64,000 bases of DNA from Streptomyces chromofuscus (GCF_015160875.1 NZ_CP063374.1:2976001-3040000); one strand, 5' to 3'; shown: positions 23,805 through 32,878, numbered from the stretch's first letter. Notes: generated by a model from the sequence alone, not told the origin. Program-made: numbers and translations.

Positions 23805-25223
23805 CTACGGCCGCAGTGTGCGCTCCGCGCCGCGCTTGTCGAGGCGGGCGTCGTACTCGGCCAGCGGCCTGGCGGCGGCCGGGTCGTCCGCGACGGCCGT
23901 GGAGGCCACGCCCGCCCACGTCAGGATCTTCGCCGTGGCCAGCGCCTTCTGCTGCTCCGGAAGGCCCGCCACGTTGGCGCCGTGGTTGGCGCCGGGGGCG
24001 GTGAAGACGTAGGAGTCACGCGCGCCCTTGCCGAGGCGGAACGGCTCGGCGCCCCACGGGTCGTTCTCGCCGTAGACGAAGAGCATGTGCCGCGCGTTGT
24101 TCCGGACCCAGACGTCGACGTCCTTCATCGCGCTCGGCTGGAACTTCATCGGGATCGACCGCGGCACGAAGTACCGGGGCGGCAGGTAGCCGTAGCGGAT
24201 GTACTGCTTCTCGATGTGCGGGAAGACGATCGTCGGCGCGCCCAGCTGCGTGCCCGCCTGGTAGTAGTACGGCGTGTACGGCGCCAGGCCCTGGTCGGTG
24301 TAGAAGGAGAACCCGGCGACCGTGTCGATGGAGTTCCAGATCTCCTCGTCGGTCGCGTCCTTCGCGTCCGCCGGGATGGTGTCGCAGTCGGACAGCAGGC
24401 CGTACTGCCAGAAGCCCCAGACGTAGTCGAGGACGGTCGCCTCGTAGGCCTTGTCGAGGCTGCCGACGGTGTCGAAGGTGTAGCCGTTCTCGGCCGCGTA
24501 CGCCTGGTACCGCGCCTCCAGCGGCTCCCGGCGCACCAGCGCCTCGCGCTGCACGCCGTTCAGCCGGTCGCGGCACTCCTGGGTGCCGACGGTGGCGAAG
24601 AAGCGGTCGTAGGCCGAGTCCTCGTTGTTCACCACGTCGTTGGGGGCGACGTAGGCGACGACGCCGTCCATGTCGCGCGGGTAGAAGCGCTCGTAGTAGG
24701 TGGCGGTCATGCCGCCCTTCGAACCGCCGGTGGAGATCCAGTTCTTGGTGTAGAGGGGTTTCAGCGCCGTGAAGATGCGGTGCTGGTCGCTGGCGGCCTG
24801 CCAGATGTCCAGCTTCGTCCAGTCGGCCGGGCTGGGCCGGGACGGCGTGAAGAAGCGGTACTCCATGGAGACCTGGTTGCCGTCGACGATCTGGGTCGGC
24901 TCACGGCGGCTGGGGTTGGTGGAGACGTTGTAGCCGCTGGTGTGGAAGACCGTCGGCCGCGAGACGTCCTTGTGCAGCACCGTGATCCGCTGCTGGAACG
25001 TGCCCTTGGCGGGCGCGCGGTGGTCGACCGGCTGGGTGTAGTTGAGGACGAAGAAGCGGTAGCCGGGGTACGGCTTCTCCTCGATCAGGCTCATGCCGGG
25101 TATGGAGAGCAACCGATCCTTGATGTCGGTGGCCTCCGGCTGGGCCGCGGTGGCCGCCCCCGCCGTGCTCAGCGTGCCTATGAACACGGTGAGCGCGAGC
25201 AGCCATCTGAGCGCCTTGCGCAT
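23805..25223 (-). CDS. Secreted S28-family (PS-10) aminopeptidase
   Basis: A 472-residue exported serine peptidase. The Sec signal peptide is MRKALRWLLALTVFIGTLST, with AxA cleavage near residue 27. The alpha/beta-hydrolase nucleophile is the serine in STGGSKGGMTATYY, with probable acid in VYGENDPWG and histidine in APGANHGANV. These match the actinobacterial PS-10/tripeptidyl-aminopeptidase group. The ATG at 25223 is preceded by AGGGAGGGTGC; an upstream frame adds 20 unlikely residues. Its role is extracellular peptide degradation. Confidence 0.9.
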   Translation of the reverse strand: MRKALRWLLALTVFIGTLSTAGAATAAQPEATDIKDRLLSIPGMSLIEEKPYPGYRFFVLNYTQPVDHRAPAKGTFQQRITVLHKDVSRPTVFHTSGYNVSTNPSRREPTQIVDGNQVSMEYRFFTPSRPSPADWTKLDIWQAASDQHRIFTALKPLYTKNWISTGGSKGGMTATYYERFYPRDMDGVVAYVAPNDVVNNEDSAYDRFFATVGTQECRDRLNGVQREALVRREPLEARYQAYAAENGYTFDTVGSLDKAYEATVLDYVWGFWQYGLLSDCDTIPADAKDATDEEIWNSIDTVAGFSFYTDQGLAPYTPYYYQAGTQLGAPTIVFPHIEKQYIRYGYLPPRYFVPRSIPMKFQPSAMKDVDVWVRNNARHMLFVYGENDPWGAEPFRLGKGARDSYVFTAPGANHGANVAGLPEQQKALATAKILTWAGVASTAVADDPAAARPLAEYDARLDKRGAERTLRP

Positions 25224-25301
25224 GCACCCTCCCTGTGAGAACAGATGTGCGCCGGAAGCTATCGGAGCAACACACCTGTGCACCAGGGCGGTTGACGAAC
25301 C

Positions 25302-25362
25302 AGCAGGTCAGCAGGTCAGCAGGTCAGCAGGTCAGCAGGTCAGCAGGTCAGCAGGTCAGCAG
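25302..25362. repeat. 8-bp tandem repeat (AGCAGGTC x 7.6)
   Basis: Seven perfect copies of AGCAGGTC from 25302 to 25357 plus a partial AGCAG. The array abuts the downstream end of the small secreted protein gene; that gene's stop codon (25356-25358) is built from the last unit. Length polymorphism by slippage is likely. Confidence 0.95.
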
Positions 25363-25745
25363 AGGATCCAGCCGGAGCTGACCGAGCCTCTCCCCACCGC
25401 GCCCTTCACCCACACGCAGCGCTGCCCGGCGTGCACGGTCACCGGTCCCGCGCGGTGCGCGTACCGGCCCTCGTCGACGACGGGGCGGTTGCCGCGCGCC
25501 TGCACGCTGACCATCATCGGCCGCTTCGGGCCGGGGTTCTTCGGGAGGGTGACGGCGCAGACGTACCCGCCGCGCTTGTAGACGTGCACGGCTCCGGTGG
25601 AGAACGGCAGCGTCCTGACCTTGCGTCCGGCGCAGTTCGACGCCGCCGCGTGCGCCTCCGCCGGCGCGGTGAGCGCCAGCAGCCCGGACGCGGTCAGCAC
25701 GGCCACGCCGAGCGCCGTCCGACGTCGTATCGCACCCGTGTCCAC
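25356..25745 (-). CDS. Small secreted protein of unknown function
   Basis: A 129-residue protein with an N-terminal signal peptide (TALGVAVLTASGLLALTAPAEA, cleavage near AHA-AAS). The mature part of about 95 residues has four cysteines (SNCAG, YVCAV, QRCVW, WILC) and many basic residues, suggesting two disulfides. GTG 25745 follows GGAGGGGAC. The C-terminal SSGWILC ends directly in the 8-bp repeat array, whose expansion could change the stop. No family recognised. Confidence 0.8.
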   Translation of the reverse strand: MDTGAIRRRTALGVAVLTASGLLALTAPAEAHAAASNCAGRKVRTLPFSTGAVHVYKRGGYVCAVTLPKNPGPKRPMMVSVQARGNRPVVDEGRYAHRAGPVTVHAGQRCVWVKGAVGRGSVSSGWILC

Positions 25746-25823
25746 AGTCGTCCCCTCCGCGCGCCCCTCGGATCGACGTACGGATGTACGGACGCACGAC
25801 GTACGCCCGATGGTTGCACGGGC

Positions 25824-28800
25824 TCAGACGCCTACGGTCTTCTCCTCTTCCGGCGCCCCGATGAACGTCCGCCACAGCCGCGCGTACCGCCCGCCGCGCG
25901 CCAGCAGTTCCTCGTGCGTGCCGTCCTCCACGACCCGGCCGTGGTCCATCACGACGACCCGGTCCGCGCGGGCTGCGGTGGTCAGGCGGTGGGCGACCAC
26001 GAGGGTGGTGCGGCGGCCGGTCAGCCGGTCCGTCGCCTGGTTGACCTGTGCCTCGGTGGCCAGGTCCAGCGCGGCCGTCGCCTCGTCGAGGAGCAGGATG
26101 TCAGGGTCGACGAGTTCGGCGCGGGCCAGCGCGATCAGCTGCCGTTGCCCGGCGGAGAGGTTGCGGCCGCGCTCGGCGACCTCGTGGAGGTAACCGCCCT
26201 CCAGCGTCGCGATCATCTCGTGCGCGCCGACCGCGCGGGCCGCGGCCTCGACCTCGGCGTCGGTGGCGTCGGGACGGCCGTAGGCGATGGCGTCGCGGAC
26301 GGTGCCGGGGAAGAGGTACGCCTCCTGCGGTACGACGCCCAGCCGGTGCCGGTAGGAGGTGAGGTCGAGGTCGCGCACGTCGGCGCCGTCGACGGTGACC
26401 CGTCCCCCGGTGGGGTCGTAGAACCGCGCCACCAGCTTCACCAGCGTCGACTTGCCCGCGCCGGTCTCGCCGACGAAGGCGACGGTCTGCCCGGCGGGGA
26501 CGGTCAGATCGATGCCGGTCAGGGCCTCCTCGTCGTCCCCGTAACGGAAGTGGACGTCCTCGAAGGCGACGGCGCCCCGCAGGGAGAGCACGTCGCGGGG
26601 TGCGTCGGCGGACTTCGTCGACGTCGGCTCCCGCAGCAGTTCCTGGATGCGGCCGAGCGAGACGGACGCCTGCTGGTAGCCGTCGAAGACCTGGGAGAGC
26701 TGCTGGACGGGCGCGAAGAACAGGTCGATGTAGAGGAGGTAGGCGACCAGCGCACCCGTGGTGAGCGTGCCCGCCTGCACCCGCCCGGCGCCCGCGACGA
26801 GCACCGCAGCCGCGGCGGCGGACGACAGGAACTGCACGAAGGGGAAGTAGACGGAGATCAGCCACTGACCGCGGATGCGGGCCTGCCGGTAGCTGTCGCT
26901 GCGCTCCGCGAACCGCCGTCCGCCGTCCCGCTCGCGCCGGAAGGCCTGCACGATGCGCAGCCCGGACACGGTCTCCTGGAGGTCGGCGTTGACCGTCGAC
27001 ACCCGCTCGCGCGCCAGTTCGTACGCCTTCACGCTCGCCCTGCGGAAGAAGTAGGTGGCGATGATCAGCGGCGGGAGGGTGGCGAACACGACGAGCGCGA
27101 GCTGGACGTCGATCACCAGCAGGGCGACCATGATCCCGAAGAAGGTGACGACGGAGACGAAGGCGGTCACCAGGCCCGTCTGGAGGAACGTCGACAGCGC
27201 GTCCACGTCCGTCGTCATCCGGGTCATGATCCGGCCCGTGAGCTCCCGCTCGTAGTAGTCGAGCCCCAGCCGCTGGAGCTGGGCGAAGATCTTCAGGCGC
27301 AGGGCGTACAGCACGCGTTCGCCGGTACGGCCGGTCATCCGGGTCTCGCCGATCTGCGCCGCCCACTGGGCGAGGACGGCGAGCAGACCGAGCAGCGAGG
27401 CGGCCCAGACGGCGCCGAGGGCGGCGTTGGTGACACCGCTGTCGATGCCGTGCCGGATCAGCACGGGAAGCAGCAGCCCCATCCCCGCGTCGACGGCGAC
27501 GAGGCCGAGACTGACCAGCAGGGGCAGCCCGAACCCGCGCAGCAGCCGCCGCAGCCCGTACGACTCCTCCGGCCGCACGGCGCGGGCCTCGTCGACGTCG
27601 GGGGTGTCGGTGGCCGGGGGCAGGGCGTCGACCTGGGCGAGCAGCTCCGGGGTGGCCGGGGTGCCCACGAGGGCGGTGTCCTTGGGCTCGCGGTCACCGG
27701 TCCACAGCCGGGGCGTGACCCCGCGTTCGGCGTCGAACTCGGCGTCCAGTTCGTCCCGGACGGAGGTGTCCTCCCGCGGGACGGCGGGCTGGGCGTGGCC
27801 CGGGGAGACGGCGCCGAGTTCGTCGGGGTCGGTGAGCAGGCGGCGGTAGAGGGCGGAGCGTTTCTGGAGCTCCTCGTGGGTGCCGATGTCGGCGAGCCGG
27901 CCGGCGTCCAGGACGGCGATGCGGTCGGCGAGGTTGAGCGTGGAGCGCCGGTGGGCGATGAGCAGGGTGGTGCGGCCCCGCATGACGTGCCGGAGGGCCT
28001 CGTGGATCTCGTGCTCGACGCGGGCGTCCACGGCGGAGGTGGCGTCGTCGAGGACGAGCAGGCGCGGGTCGGTGAGCAGCGCGCGGGCGAGGGCGATGCG
28101 CTGGCGCTGGCCGCCGGAGAGGGTCAGGCCGTGCTCGCCGACCTTGGTGTCGTAGCCGTCGGGGAGCTCCCGGACGAAACGGTCGGCCTGGGCGGCGCGG
28201 GCGGCGGCCTCGATCTGTTCGTCGGTGGCCTTGGGGTGACCGTAGGCGATGTTGTTGCGGACCGTGTCGGAGAAGAGGAACGAGTCCTCGGGGACCAGGC
28301 CGATCGCGGCGCGCAGCGAGGCGAGGGTGAGCTCGCGGACGTCGTGGCCGCCGACGAGGACGGCGCCGTGGGTGACGTCGTAGAGCCGTGGCAGGAGCAG
28401 GGAGACCGTCGACTTGCCGGAACCGGAGGAGCCGACGACGGCGAGGGTCTCGCCGGGGCGGATCTCGAAGGTGAGGCCGTCGAGGACGGGCTTGCTGCGG
28501 TCGTAGCCGAAGGAGACGTCGTCGAACTCGACGGTGGCGGGCGCGTCGGCGGGCAGGTCGTGGAGCCCGTCGTTCAGCGACGGCTCGGTGTCGATCAGCT
28601 CCAGGACGCGTTCGGTGCCCGCGCGGGCCTGCTGGGCGACCGTGAGGACGACGGCGAGCATGCGGACCGGGCCGACGAGCTGGGCGAGGTAGGTGGAGAA
28701 GGCGACGAACGTGCCGAGCGTGATGTGGCCGCGCACGGCCAGCCAGCCGCCGAGGGCGAGCATCGCGACCTGGCCGAGGGCGGGGACCGCCTGGAGGGCG

Positions 28801-29537
28801 GGGGTGAACTTGCTGTTCAGCCGGATGGTGCGCAGGCGCCCGGCGTACAGCTTCCTGCCGACCTCCCGGAGCTTGCCGGTCTCCTGGTCCTCCTGCCCGA
28901 ACCCCTTCACGACGCGGACGCCGGTGACGGCGCCGTCGACGACGCCCGCGACGGCGGCGGCCTGGGCCTGGGCGTACCAGGTGGCGGGGTGCAGCCTGCT
29001 GCGGCTGCGCTTGGCGATGAACCACAGGGCGGGCGCGACGGCCAGGGCCACGAAGGTCAGCGGCAGCGACAGCCACGCCATGATCACCAGGGAGATCACG
29101 AAGAGCAGCAGGTTCCCAATGGTCATCGGGAGCATGAAGAGCAGGCCCTGGATCAGCTGGAGATCGCTGGTGGCCCGGCCGACGACCTGGCCGGTGGACA
29201 GCTCGTCCTGCCTGCGGCCGTCGAGCCGGGTGATCGTCCCGTACATCTCCGTCCGCAGGTCGTGCTGGACGTCGAGGGCGAGCCGGCCGCCGTAGAAGCG
29301 GCGGATGTAGGTCATGACGTAGACGAGGGCGGCGGCGGCGACGAGGAGGGAGGCCCAGGGGGCCATGGCACGGGTCCTGTCGGCAACCACGTCGTCGATG
29401 ATCACCTTGGTGATCAGGGGGACCAGGGCCATGACGGCCATGCCGCCGAGCGACGAGCCGAGGGCCAGGACGACGTCCTTGGGATGGCGCCAGGCGTAGC
29501 CCCACAGTCGTCGTGCCCATCCCCGCTGCGCTACCAC
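25824..29537 (-). CDS. Single-chain ABC exporter, two fused TMD-NBD halves with one degenerate ATP site
   Basis: A 1237-residue membrane protein with the order TMD1-NBD1-TMD2-NBD2. NBD1 has Walker A GSSGSGKST (about residue 370), signature LSGGQRQR and Walker B LLVLDDATSAVD, where aspartate replaces the catalytic glutamate. NBD2 has GETGAGKST (about residue 1024), an altered signature LSAGQRQL, and LLLDEATAALD with the normal glutamate. The NBD1 Walker sites plus the NBD2 signature therefore form the degenerate nucleotide site, and the converse pair the active site, as in heterodimeric multidrug exporters such as TmrAB. Start is GTG 29537 behind GGAGGG. Usually two genes, here fused. Substrate unknown; drugs or lipids are likely. 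Confidence 0.92.
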   Translation of the reverse strand: MVAQRGWARRLWGYAWRHPKDVVLALGSSLGGMAVMALVPLITKVIIDDVVADRTRAMAPWASLLVAAAALVYVMTYIRRFYGGRLALDVQHDLRTEMYGTITRLDGRRQDELSTGQVVGRATSDLQLIQGLLFMLPMTIGNLLLFVISLVIMAWLSLPLTFVALAVAPALWFIAKRSRSRLHPATWYAQAQAAAVAGVVDGAVTGVRVVKGFGQEDQETGKLREVGRKLYAGRLRTIRLNSKFTPALQAVPALGQVAMLALGGWLAVRGHITLGTFVAFSTYLAQLVGPVRMLAVVLTVAQQARAGTERVLELIDTEPSLNDGLHDLPADAPATVEFDDVSFGYDRSKPVLDGLTFEIRPGETLAVVGSSGSGKSTVSLLLPRLYDVTHGAVLVGGHDVRELTLASLRAAIGLVPEDSFLFSDTVRNNIAYGHPKATDEQIEAAARAAQADRFVRELPDGYDTKVGEHGLTLSGGQRQRIALARALLTDPRLLVLDDATSAVDARVEHEIHEALRHVMRGRTTLLIAHRRSTLNLADRIAVLDAGRLADIGTHEELQKRSALYRRLLTDPDELGAVSPGHAQPAVPREDTSVRDELDAEFDAERGVTPRLWTGDREPKDTALVGTPATPELLAQVDALPPATDTPDVDEARAVRPEESYGLRRLLRGFGLPLLVSLGLVAVDAGMGLLLPVLIRHGIDSGVTNAALGAVWAASLLGLLAVLAQWAAQIGETRMTGRTGERVLYALRLKIFAQLQRLGLDYYERELTGRIMTRMTTDVDALSTFLQTGLVTAFVSVVTFFGIMVALLVIDVQLALVVFATLPPLIIATYFFRRASVKAYELARERVSTVNADLQETVSGLRIVQAFRRERDGGRRFAERSDSYRQARIRGQWLISVYFPFVQFLSSAAAAAVLVAGAGRVQAGTLTTGALVAYLLYIDLFFAPVQQLSQVFDGYQQASVSLGRIQELLREPTSTKSADAPRDVLSLRGAVAFEDVHFRYGDDEEALTGIDLTVPAGQTVAFVGETGAGKSTLVKLVARFYDPTGGRVTVDGADVRDLDLTSYRHRLGVVPQEAYLFPGTVRDAIAYGRPDATDAEVEAAARAVGAHEMIATLEGGYLHEVAERGRNLSAGQRQLIALARAELVDPDILLLDEATAALDLATEAQVNQATDRLTGRRTTLVVAHRLTTAARADRVVVMDHGRVVEDGTHEELLARGGRYARLWRTFIGAPEEEKTVGV

Positions 29538-29809
29538 GCCGGTGCCCTCCGATCGTCCTGATCTACCGGAAGGCACCAACGCGGAGCGGGGCGGATTTCA
29601 TCCCGCCGGACCACTCGGAGTCAGTGATCAAAGACGCACGCGCAGGGAGTGGAAGCGGGTCGTGACGGTGGCGAGTGCGGTGCGTACGGTTCTCAGGCGC
29701 ACGGGCGTCACCGTAGGCGGGGCCGGTGGCGGAGGGGCGGCGTCCTCGTGCAGCGTGTGGCGGCGCGGGCGCGTTCATGACGACGGCGTGTCCTGGGCAG
29801 ACATCGAGC

Positions 29810-30181
29810 ATGCCGAACCAGAGACATCCCCAGCACTTCGCGTGCGGGCAGCTGCACGCGGCACTGTGGACCCTGCGCCTGCTCGCCGTACCCGGGCAGA
29901 CACCGCCGACGCCGGAGCAGTACGCCAAGAAAGACCAGCCGTCGGACCTCCTGAAAAACAACATGGCAGCCGTCGTCAACCTCCTCTGCCAGGCGAAAGG
30001 CAGGGGCAACGCCCGCGCGGAGGCGGCGGTCGCCGTCTTCCGTGAACTGCCGGACCTCCTTCCGGCGAACGGACGGATACCGACCGGCACCATGAGCCCG
30101 CCCGAGCAGAACGCCTTCGCCGACGGGTACCGCGCGCTGCGCGCGGACCACGAGGAACGGTTCGGCGACGCGCTGAAGTGA
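29810..30181 (+). CDS. Hypothetical protein
   Basis: A predicted soluble 123-residue, probably helical protein (HFACGQLHAALWTLRLLAVPG, NMAAVVNLLCQAKGRGNARAEA, ERFGDALK). Third codon positions are strongly G/C like the neighbours, supporting real coding. The start is uncertain: ATG 29810 is used, but an in-frame ATG at 29777 adds 11 residues. The ribosome binding site is weak in both cases. No recognised family. Confidence 0.6.
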   Translation: MPNQRHPQHFACGQLHAALWTLRLLAVPGQTPPTPEQYAKKDQPSDLLKNNMAAVVNLLCQAKGRGNARAEAAVAVFRELPDLLPANGRIPTGTMSPPEQNAFADGYRALRADHEERFGDALK

Positions 30182-30440
30182 CGCGCCCGCAGGACCCTTG
30201 ACGGCGCGCGGCAGGTTCCCGGGAGGCGGCGGCCGGGTTCCTTCGCGGCGGGCGCCCCAGCACGGCCAACGCGGGGAGAGCCCCTCACGGTCGCCAACTC
30301 GTGGGGGCCGACCGGCTCGGTCGGGGCTCGTCCGGCAGGTACCGACACACACCTGACACATTCCGTTCACGCCAAAGTATGCATGTCCATGCCACCCTCC
30401 CGGTGTCCCGCTCGTTCAATCCGCGTAGAACGGACACCCC

Positions 30441-31247
30441 ATGCCCGCGACGCAGATTCGCCGCCGCTGGAAGACCGTGGCGCTCGCCACCTCCGCCGTG
30501 CTGGCCGGCCTCATCGCACCGACGCTGACCGCGACCCCGGCGGCGGCCACGACGACCGCGTACGACTCGACGTACTACAAGAACGCGATCGGCAAGACGG
30601 GTACCGGCCTCAAGTCCTCGCTGCACACGATCATCAGCAGCCAGACGAAGCTTTCCTACTCCGCCGTCTGGGAAGCGCTGAAGGTCACCGACCAGGACCC
30701 GAACAACAGCAGCAACGTGATCCTGCTGTACTCGGGCATCTCCCGCAGCAAGTCCCTCAACGGGGGCGACCTGGGCGACTGGAACCGCGAGCACGTCTGG
30801 GCCCAGTCGCACGGCGACTTCGGCACGTCCGCCGGCCCCGGCACCGACCTGCACCACCTGCGCCCCGAGGACGTCCAGGTCAACTCCATCCGCGGCAACA
30901 AGGACTTCGACAACGGCGGCAGCAGCTTCACCAACAGCGGCGGCAGCCTCACCGACTCCAACTCCTTCGAGCCGCGCGACGCCGTCAAGGGCGACGTGGC
31001 CCGCATGATCCTCTACATGGCCGTCCGCTACGAGGGCGGCGACAGCTGGCCCGACCTGGAGCCCAACGACTCCACCACCAACGGCAGCGTCCCGTACCAC
31101 GGCCGCCTCTCGGTGCTGAAGCAGTGGCACGAGCAGGACCCGCCGAGCGCCTTCGAGGAGCGCCGCAACGACGTCATCTACAACTCCTACCAGCGCAACC
31201 GCAACCCGTTCATCGACCACCCGGAGTGGGTCGAGGCGATCTGGTAG
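30441..31247 (+). CDS. Secreted endonuclease I family nuclease
   Basis: A 268-residue exported nuclease of the endonuclease I family (EndA/Bsn type). The signal peptide is KTVALATSAVLAGLIAPTLT, with cleavage near AAA-TTT around residue 37. The beta-beta-alpha-metal active site is visible as NREHVWAQSHGDFG (catalytic histidine) followed by GTDLHHLRPEDV. The C-terminal RNRNPFIDHPEWVEAIW is a family signature. Its function is probably degradation of extracellular nucleic acids. The 3' end overlaps the convergent minus-strand gene by 38 bases, and a truncated copy of the gene lies 2.2 kb downstream. Confidence 0.93.
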   Translation: MPATQIRRRWKTVALATSAVLAGLIAPTLTATPAAATTTAYDSTYYKNAIGKTGTGLKSSLHTIISSQTKLSYSAVWEALKVTDQDPNNSSNVILLYSGISRSKSLNGGDLGDWNREHVWAQSHGDFGTSAGPGTDLHHLRPEDVQVNSIRGNKDFDNGGSSFTNSGGSLTDSNSFEPRDAVKGDVARMILYMAVRYEGGDSWPDLEPNDSTTNGSVPYHGRLSVLKQWHEQDPPSAFEERRNDVIYNSYQRNRNPFIDHPEWVEAIW

Positions 31248-31548
31248 CCGCCGCGGGCCCGCCACCGGCCCCGGCACCGGCGCCCCGGCTGTCGGCGATC
31301 CGGTGCACGTCGGTCAGCGCCTCGTGCATGCGGGCGAGGAGGAAGCGCAGTTGTGCCGGGGTCGCCCGGGTGTCGGCGAGCATGTCGGCCGCGTGATCGA
31401 GGAGCCCGGCGGCCATCTCCAGCTGGACGTGCTCGACGGCGTCGGCCGGCCGGGAGAGAACGCCGGTCCCGTCGGTCACCAGCAGACAGTGCTTGCCGTC
31501 CGCCCCGGCCCAGGGAAGGAGCCGCACGTGGGTTCCACGGCCCGTCAC
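31210..31548 (-). CDS. Conserved small protein of the XRE/DUF397 locus
   Basis: A 112-residue protein. VTGRGTHVRLLPWAGADGKH begins it, followed by CLLVTDGTGVLSRPADAVE and a helical part (MAAGLLDHAADMLAD, LRFLLARMHEALTDVHRIA). It resembles small proteins found beside XRE/DUF397 pairs in streptomycetes; function unknown. The GTG start follows GAGGAGGG and overlaps the upstream 65-residue gene by four bases. The tail overlaps the end of the nuclease gene. Confidence 0.75.
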   Translation of the reverse strand: MTGRGTHVRLLPWAGADGKHCLLVTDGTGVLSRPADAVEHVQLEMAAGLLDHAADMLADTRATPAQLRFLLARMHEALTDVHRIADSRGAGAGAGGGPAAATRSPRPTPGGR

Positions 31549-31742
31549 CTCGCGCCCTCCTCGTCCACCCGGGGCATGCCGAGCGAGCCGAGACCGATGC
31601 CCGGGACGGGGACGAGGTCTGCCGCGGACGGAGGTTGAGAGCCGTGGTGGCGGACGGCCGGCCCGCTCACGTCGGCCCGCGGGCGCGGTCGACGCAGCAG
31701 GAGACGCAACGGTTCGACGAGACGAGCGATACGGCGACGCAT
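31545..31742 (-). CDS. Small basic protein of the XRE/DUF397 locus
   Basis: A 65-residue arginine-rich protein (MRRRIARLVEPLRLLLRRPR at its N-terminus). An ideal ribosome binding site (AAGGAG) precedes the ATG, and its TGA overlaps the next GTG by four bases, so the two minus-strand genes form a coupled pair. No family known to me; the amphipathic basic N-terminus might bind membrane or nucleic acid. Confidence 0.65.
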   Translation of the reverse strand: MRRRIARLVEPLRLLLRRPRPRADVSGPAVRHHGSQPPSAADLVPVPGIGLGSLGMPRVDEEGAR

Positions 31743-31836
31743 TTCGGCAACTCCTTGTGACTCGGGGGCATGGCGCTGTGTAGCGATCCACTCACAGAGT
31801 GGGACCGCTCGGGCTGGGCTCGCCAGGCGGGAGCAG

Positions 31837-31855
31837 GTGACAGAGCTCTTGTCAC
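31837..31855. promoter_or_regulatory. Palindromic operator upstream of the XRE regulator
   Basis: GTGACA and TGTCAC flank GAGCTCT, giving a 19-base near-perfect palindrome 15 bases before the XRE start codon. Autoregulation is a reasonable guess. Confidence 0.45.
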
Positions 31856-31869
31856 AAGGGGTTGATCGG

Positions 31870-32664
31870 ATGGGCACCATCTACGGCGACTGGCTCAGGG
31901 AGCAGCGCGAGGCGGCGGGCCTGACACAACAGCAGTTGGCCGACATGGCGTTCATGACGCGTTCGCACATCGCGCACATCGAGGCCGGACGTCGGATGCC
32001 GTCGAGGGAGGACGCGCGGCGGCTGGACAGGGCTCTGGGCACGGGGAATGTGCTGAGCAGCTTTCTGCCGCAGGACGATGCGGCGACGGCCGACTACTTC
32101 GAGGCCGTCCGCGTACTCGAACAACAGGCGGTGATGATCCGGGAGTTCGCTCTGGCGTACTTTCCGGGCATCCTCCAGACGGAAAGGTACGCACGTGCGG
32201 TACTGAGCTCGGCCTTCCCTCCGGTGAGTGAAGAGGAACGTGACAAGCGCGTTGTCACACGCCTTGAGCGCGCCAGGATTCTCGAAGATGCGGTGACGCC
32301 GGTGGTGTGGGCGCTATTGGACGAGGCGGTACTGCGGCGCCCTGAGGCCGACGGTGACGTCATGGCGGAGCAGATCATGCACGTCGTCCGTCTCGCCGAG
32401 ACCGGGCGCATCCGCGTCCATGTGATGCCGTTCGGCGCGGGCCTTCATCCGCTGATGGACAGCATGCTCACGTTGATGTGGTTCGAGGACCAGCCGCCCC
32501 TGGCGTACGGTGAGGGCATGTGGAACGGGAAGCTGCACGACTCCCCTTCCAGGGTCCGCCAGTTGCAGAGTCGCTACGAACTCGCGCTGAGCGACGCAAT
32601 GCCGCTGAAGGAGTCACTCGCCCTGCTCAGGGCCATCGCTAAGGAGTACCGGGATCGTGACTGA
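31870..32664 (+). CDS. XRE-family regulator with DUF5753-type C-terminal domain
   Basis: A 264-residue protein. The N-terminal helix-turn-helix (LREQREAAGLTQQQLADMAFMTRSHIAHIEAGRRMPS) is followed by a roughly 180-residue sensor-like domain (YFPGILQTERYARAVL, EDAVTPVVWALLDEAVLRRP, GRIRVHVMPFGAGLHP). This is the standard partner of DUF397 proteins in streptomycetes (BldB/WhiJ-like systems). ATG 31870 with AAGGGG is preferred to the upstream in-frame GTG at 31837 because the latter lies inside the probable operator. It overlaps the DUF397 gene by eight bases. Confidence 0.9.
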   Translation: MGTIYGDWLREQREAAGLTQQQLADMAFMTRSHIAHIEAGRRMPSREDARRLDRALGTGNVLSSFLPQDDAATADYFEAVRVLEQQAVMIREFALAYFPGILQTERYARAVLSSAFPPVSEEERDKRVVTRLERARILEDAVTPVVWALLDEAVLRRPEADGDVMAEQIMHVVRLAETGRIRVHVMPFGAGLHPLMDSMLTLMWFEDQPPLAYGEGMWNGKLHDSPSRVRQLQSRYELALSDAMPLKESLALLRAIAKEYRDRD

Positions 32665-32878
32665 CCGAGCCGTCCGGAACGCAGCGATACTGAGCGGCTG
32701 GCGCAAGTCGTCGTACAGCGACGCCAACGCCGGCAGCTGCCTCGAAGTCCTCGACAACCATCCCTCCGGCATCCCCGTCCGCGACTCCAAGAACCCGCAC
32801 GGACCAGCGGTGCTCTTCTCAGCCCCCGGCTGGTCGTCGTTCATCACTGCGCTCAAGACCGACCGTCTCCCAGCCTGA
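32657..32878 (+). CDS. DUF397 protein
   Basis: A 73-residue member of the DUF397 family ([44 protein letters not shown]). These small proteins act with the adjacent XRE regulator, by analogy to WhiJ-associated pairs, either as an antagonist or in a toxin-antitoxin-like manner. The GTG start follows AAGGAG and lies inside the end of the XRE gene, so the two are translationally coupled. Confidence 0.9.
   Translation: MTDRAVRNAAILSGWRKSSYSDANAGSCLEVLDNHPSGIPVRDSKNPHGPAVLFSAPGWSSFITALKTDRLPA

Noticed and set aside
25302..25362. CRISPR-like or regulator iteron array.
   Set aside because: An 8-bp perfect microsatellite with no spacers; its position at a gene end rather than a promoter argues against an operator array.
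25431..29561. 1376-codon plus-strand frame opposite the ABC exporter.
   Set aside because: Shadow of the exporter; composition is repetitive Gly/Asp/Val/Arg and no ribosome binding site or domain is seen.
29810..30181. Similarity to a CRISPR Cas8c-type C-terminus.
   Set aside because: Only a short Gly-x-Leu helix resembles it; there are no cas genes or repeats nearby.
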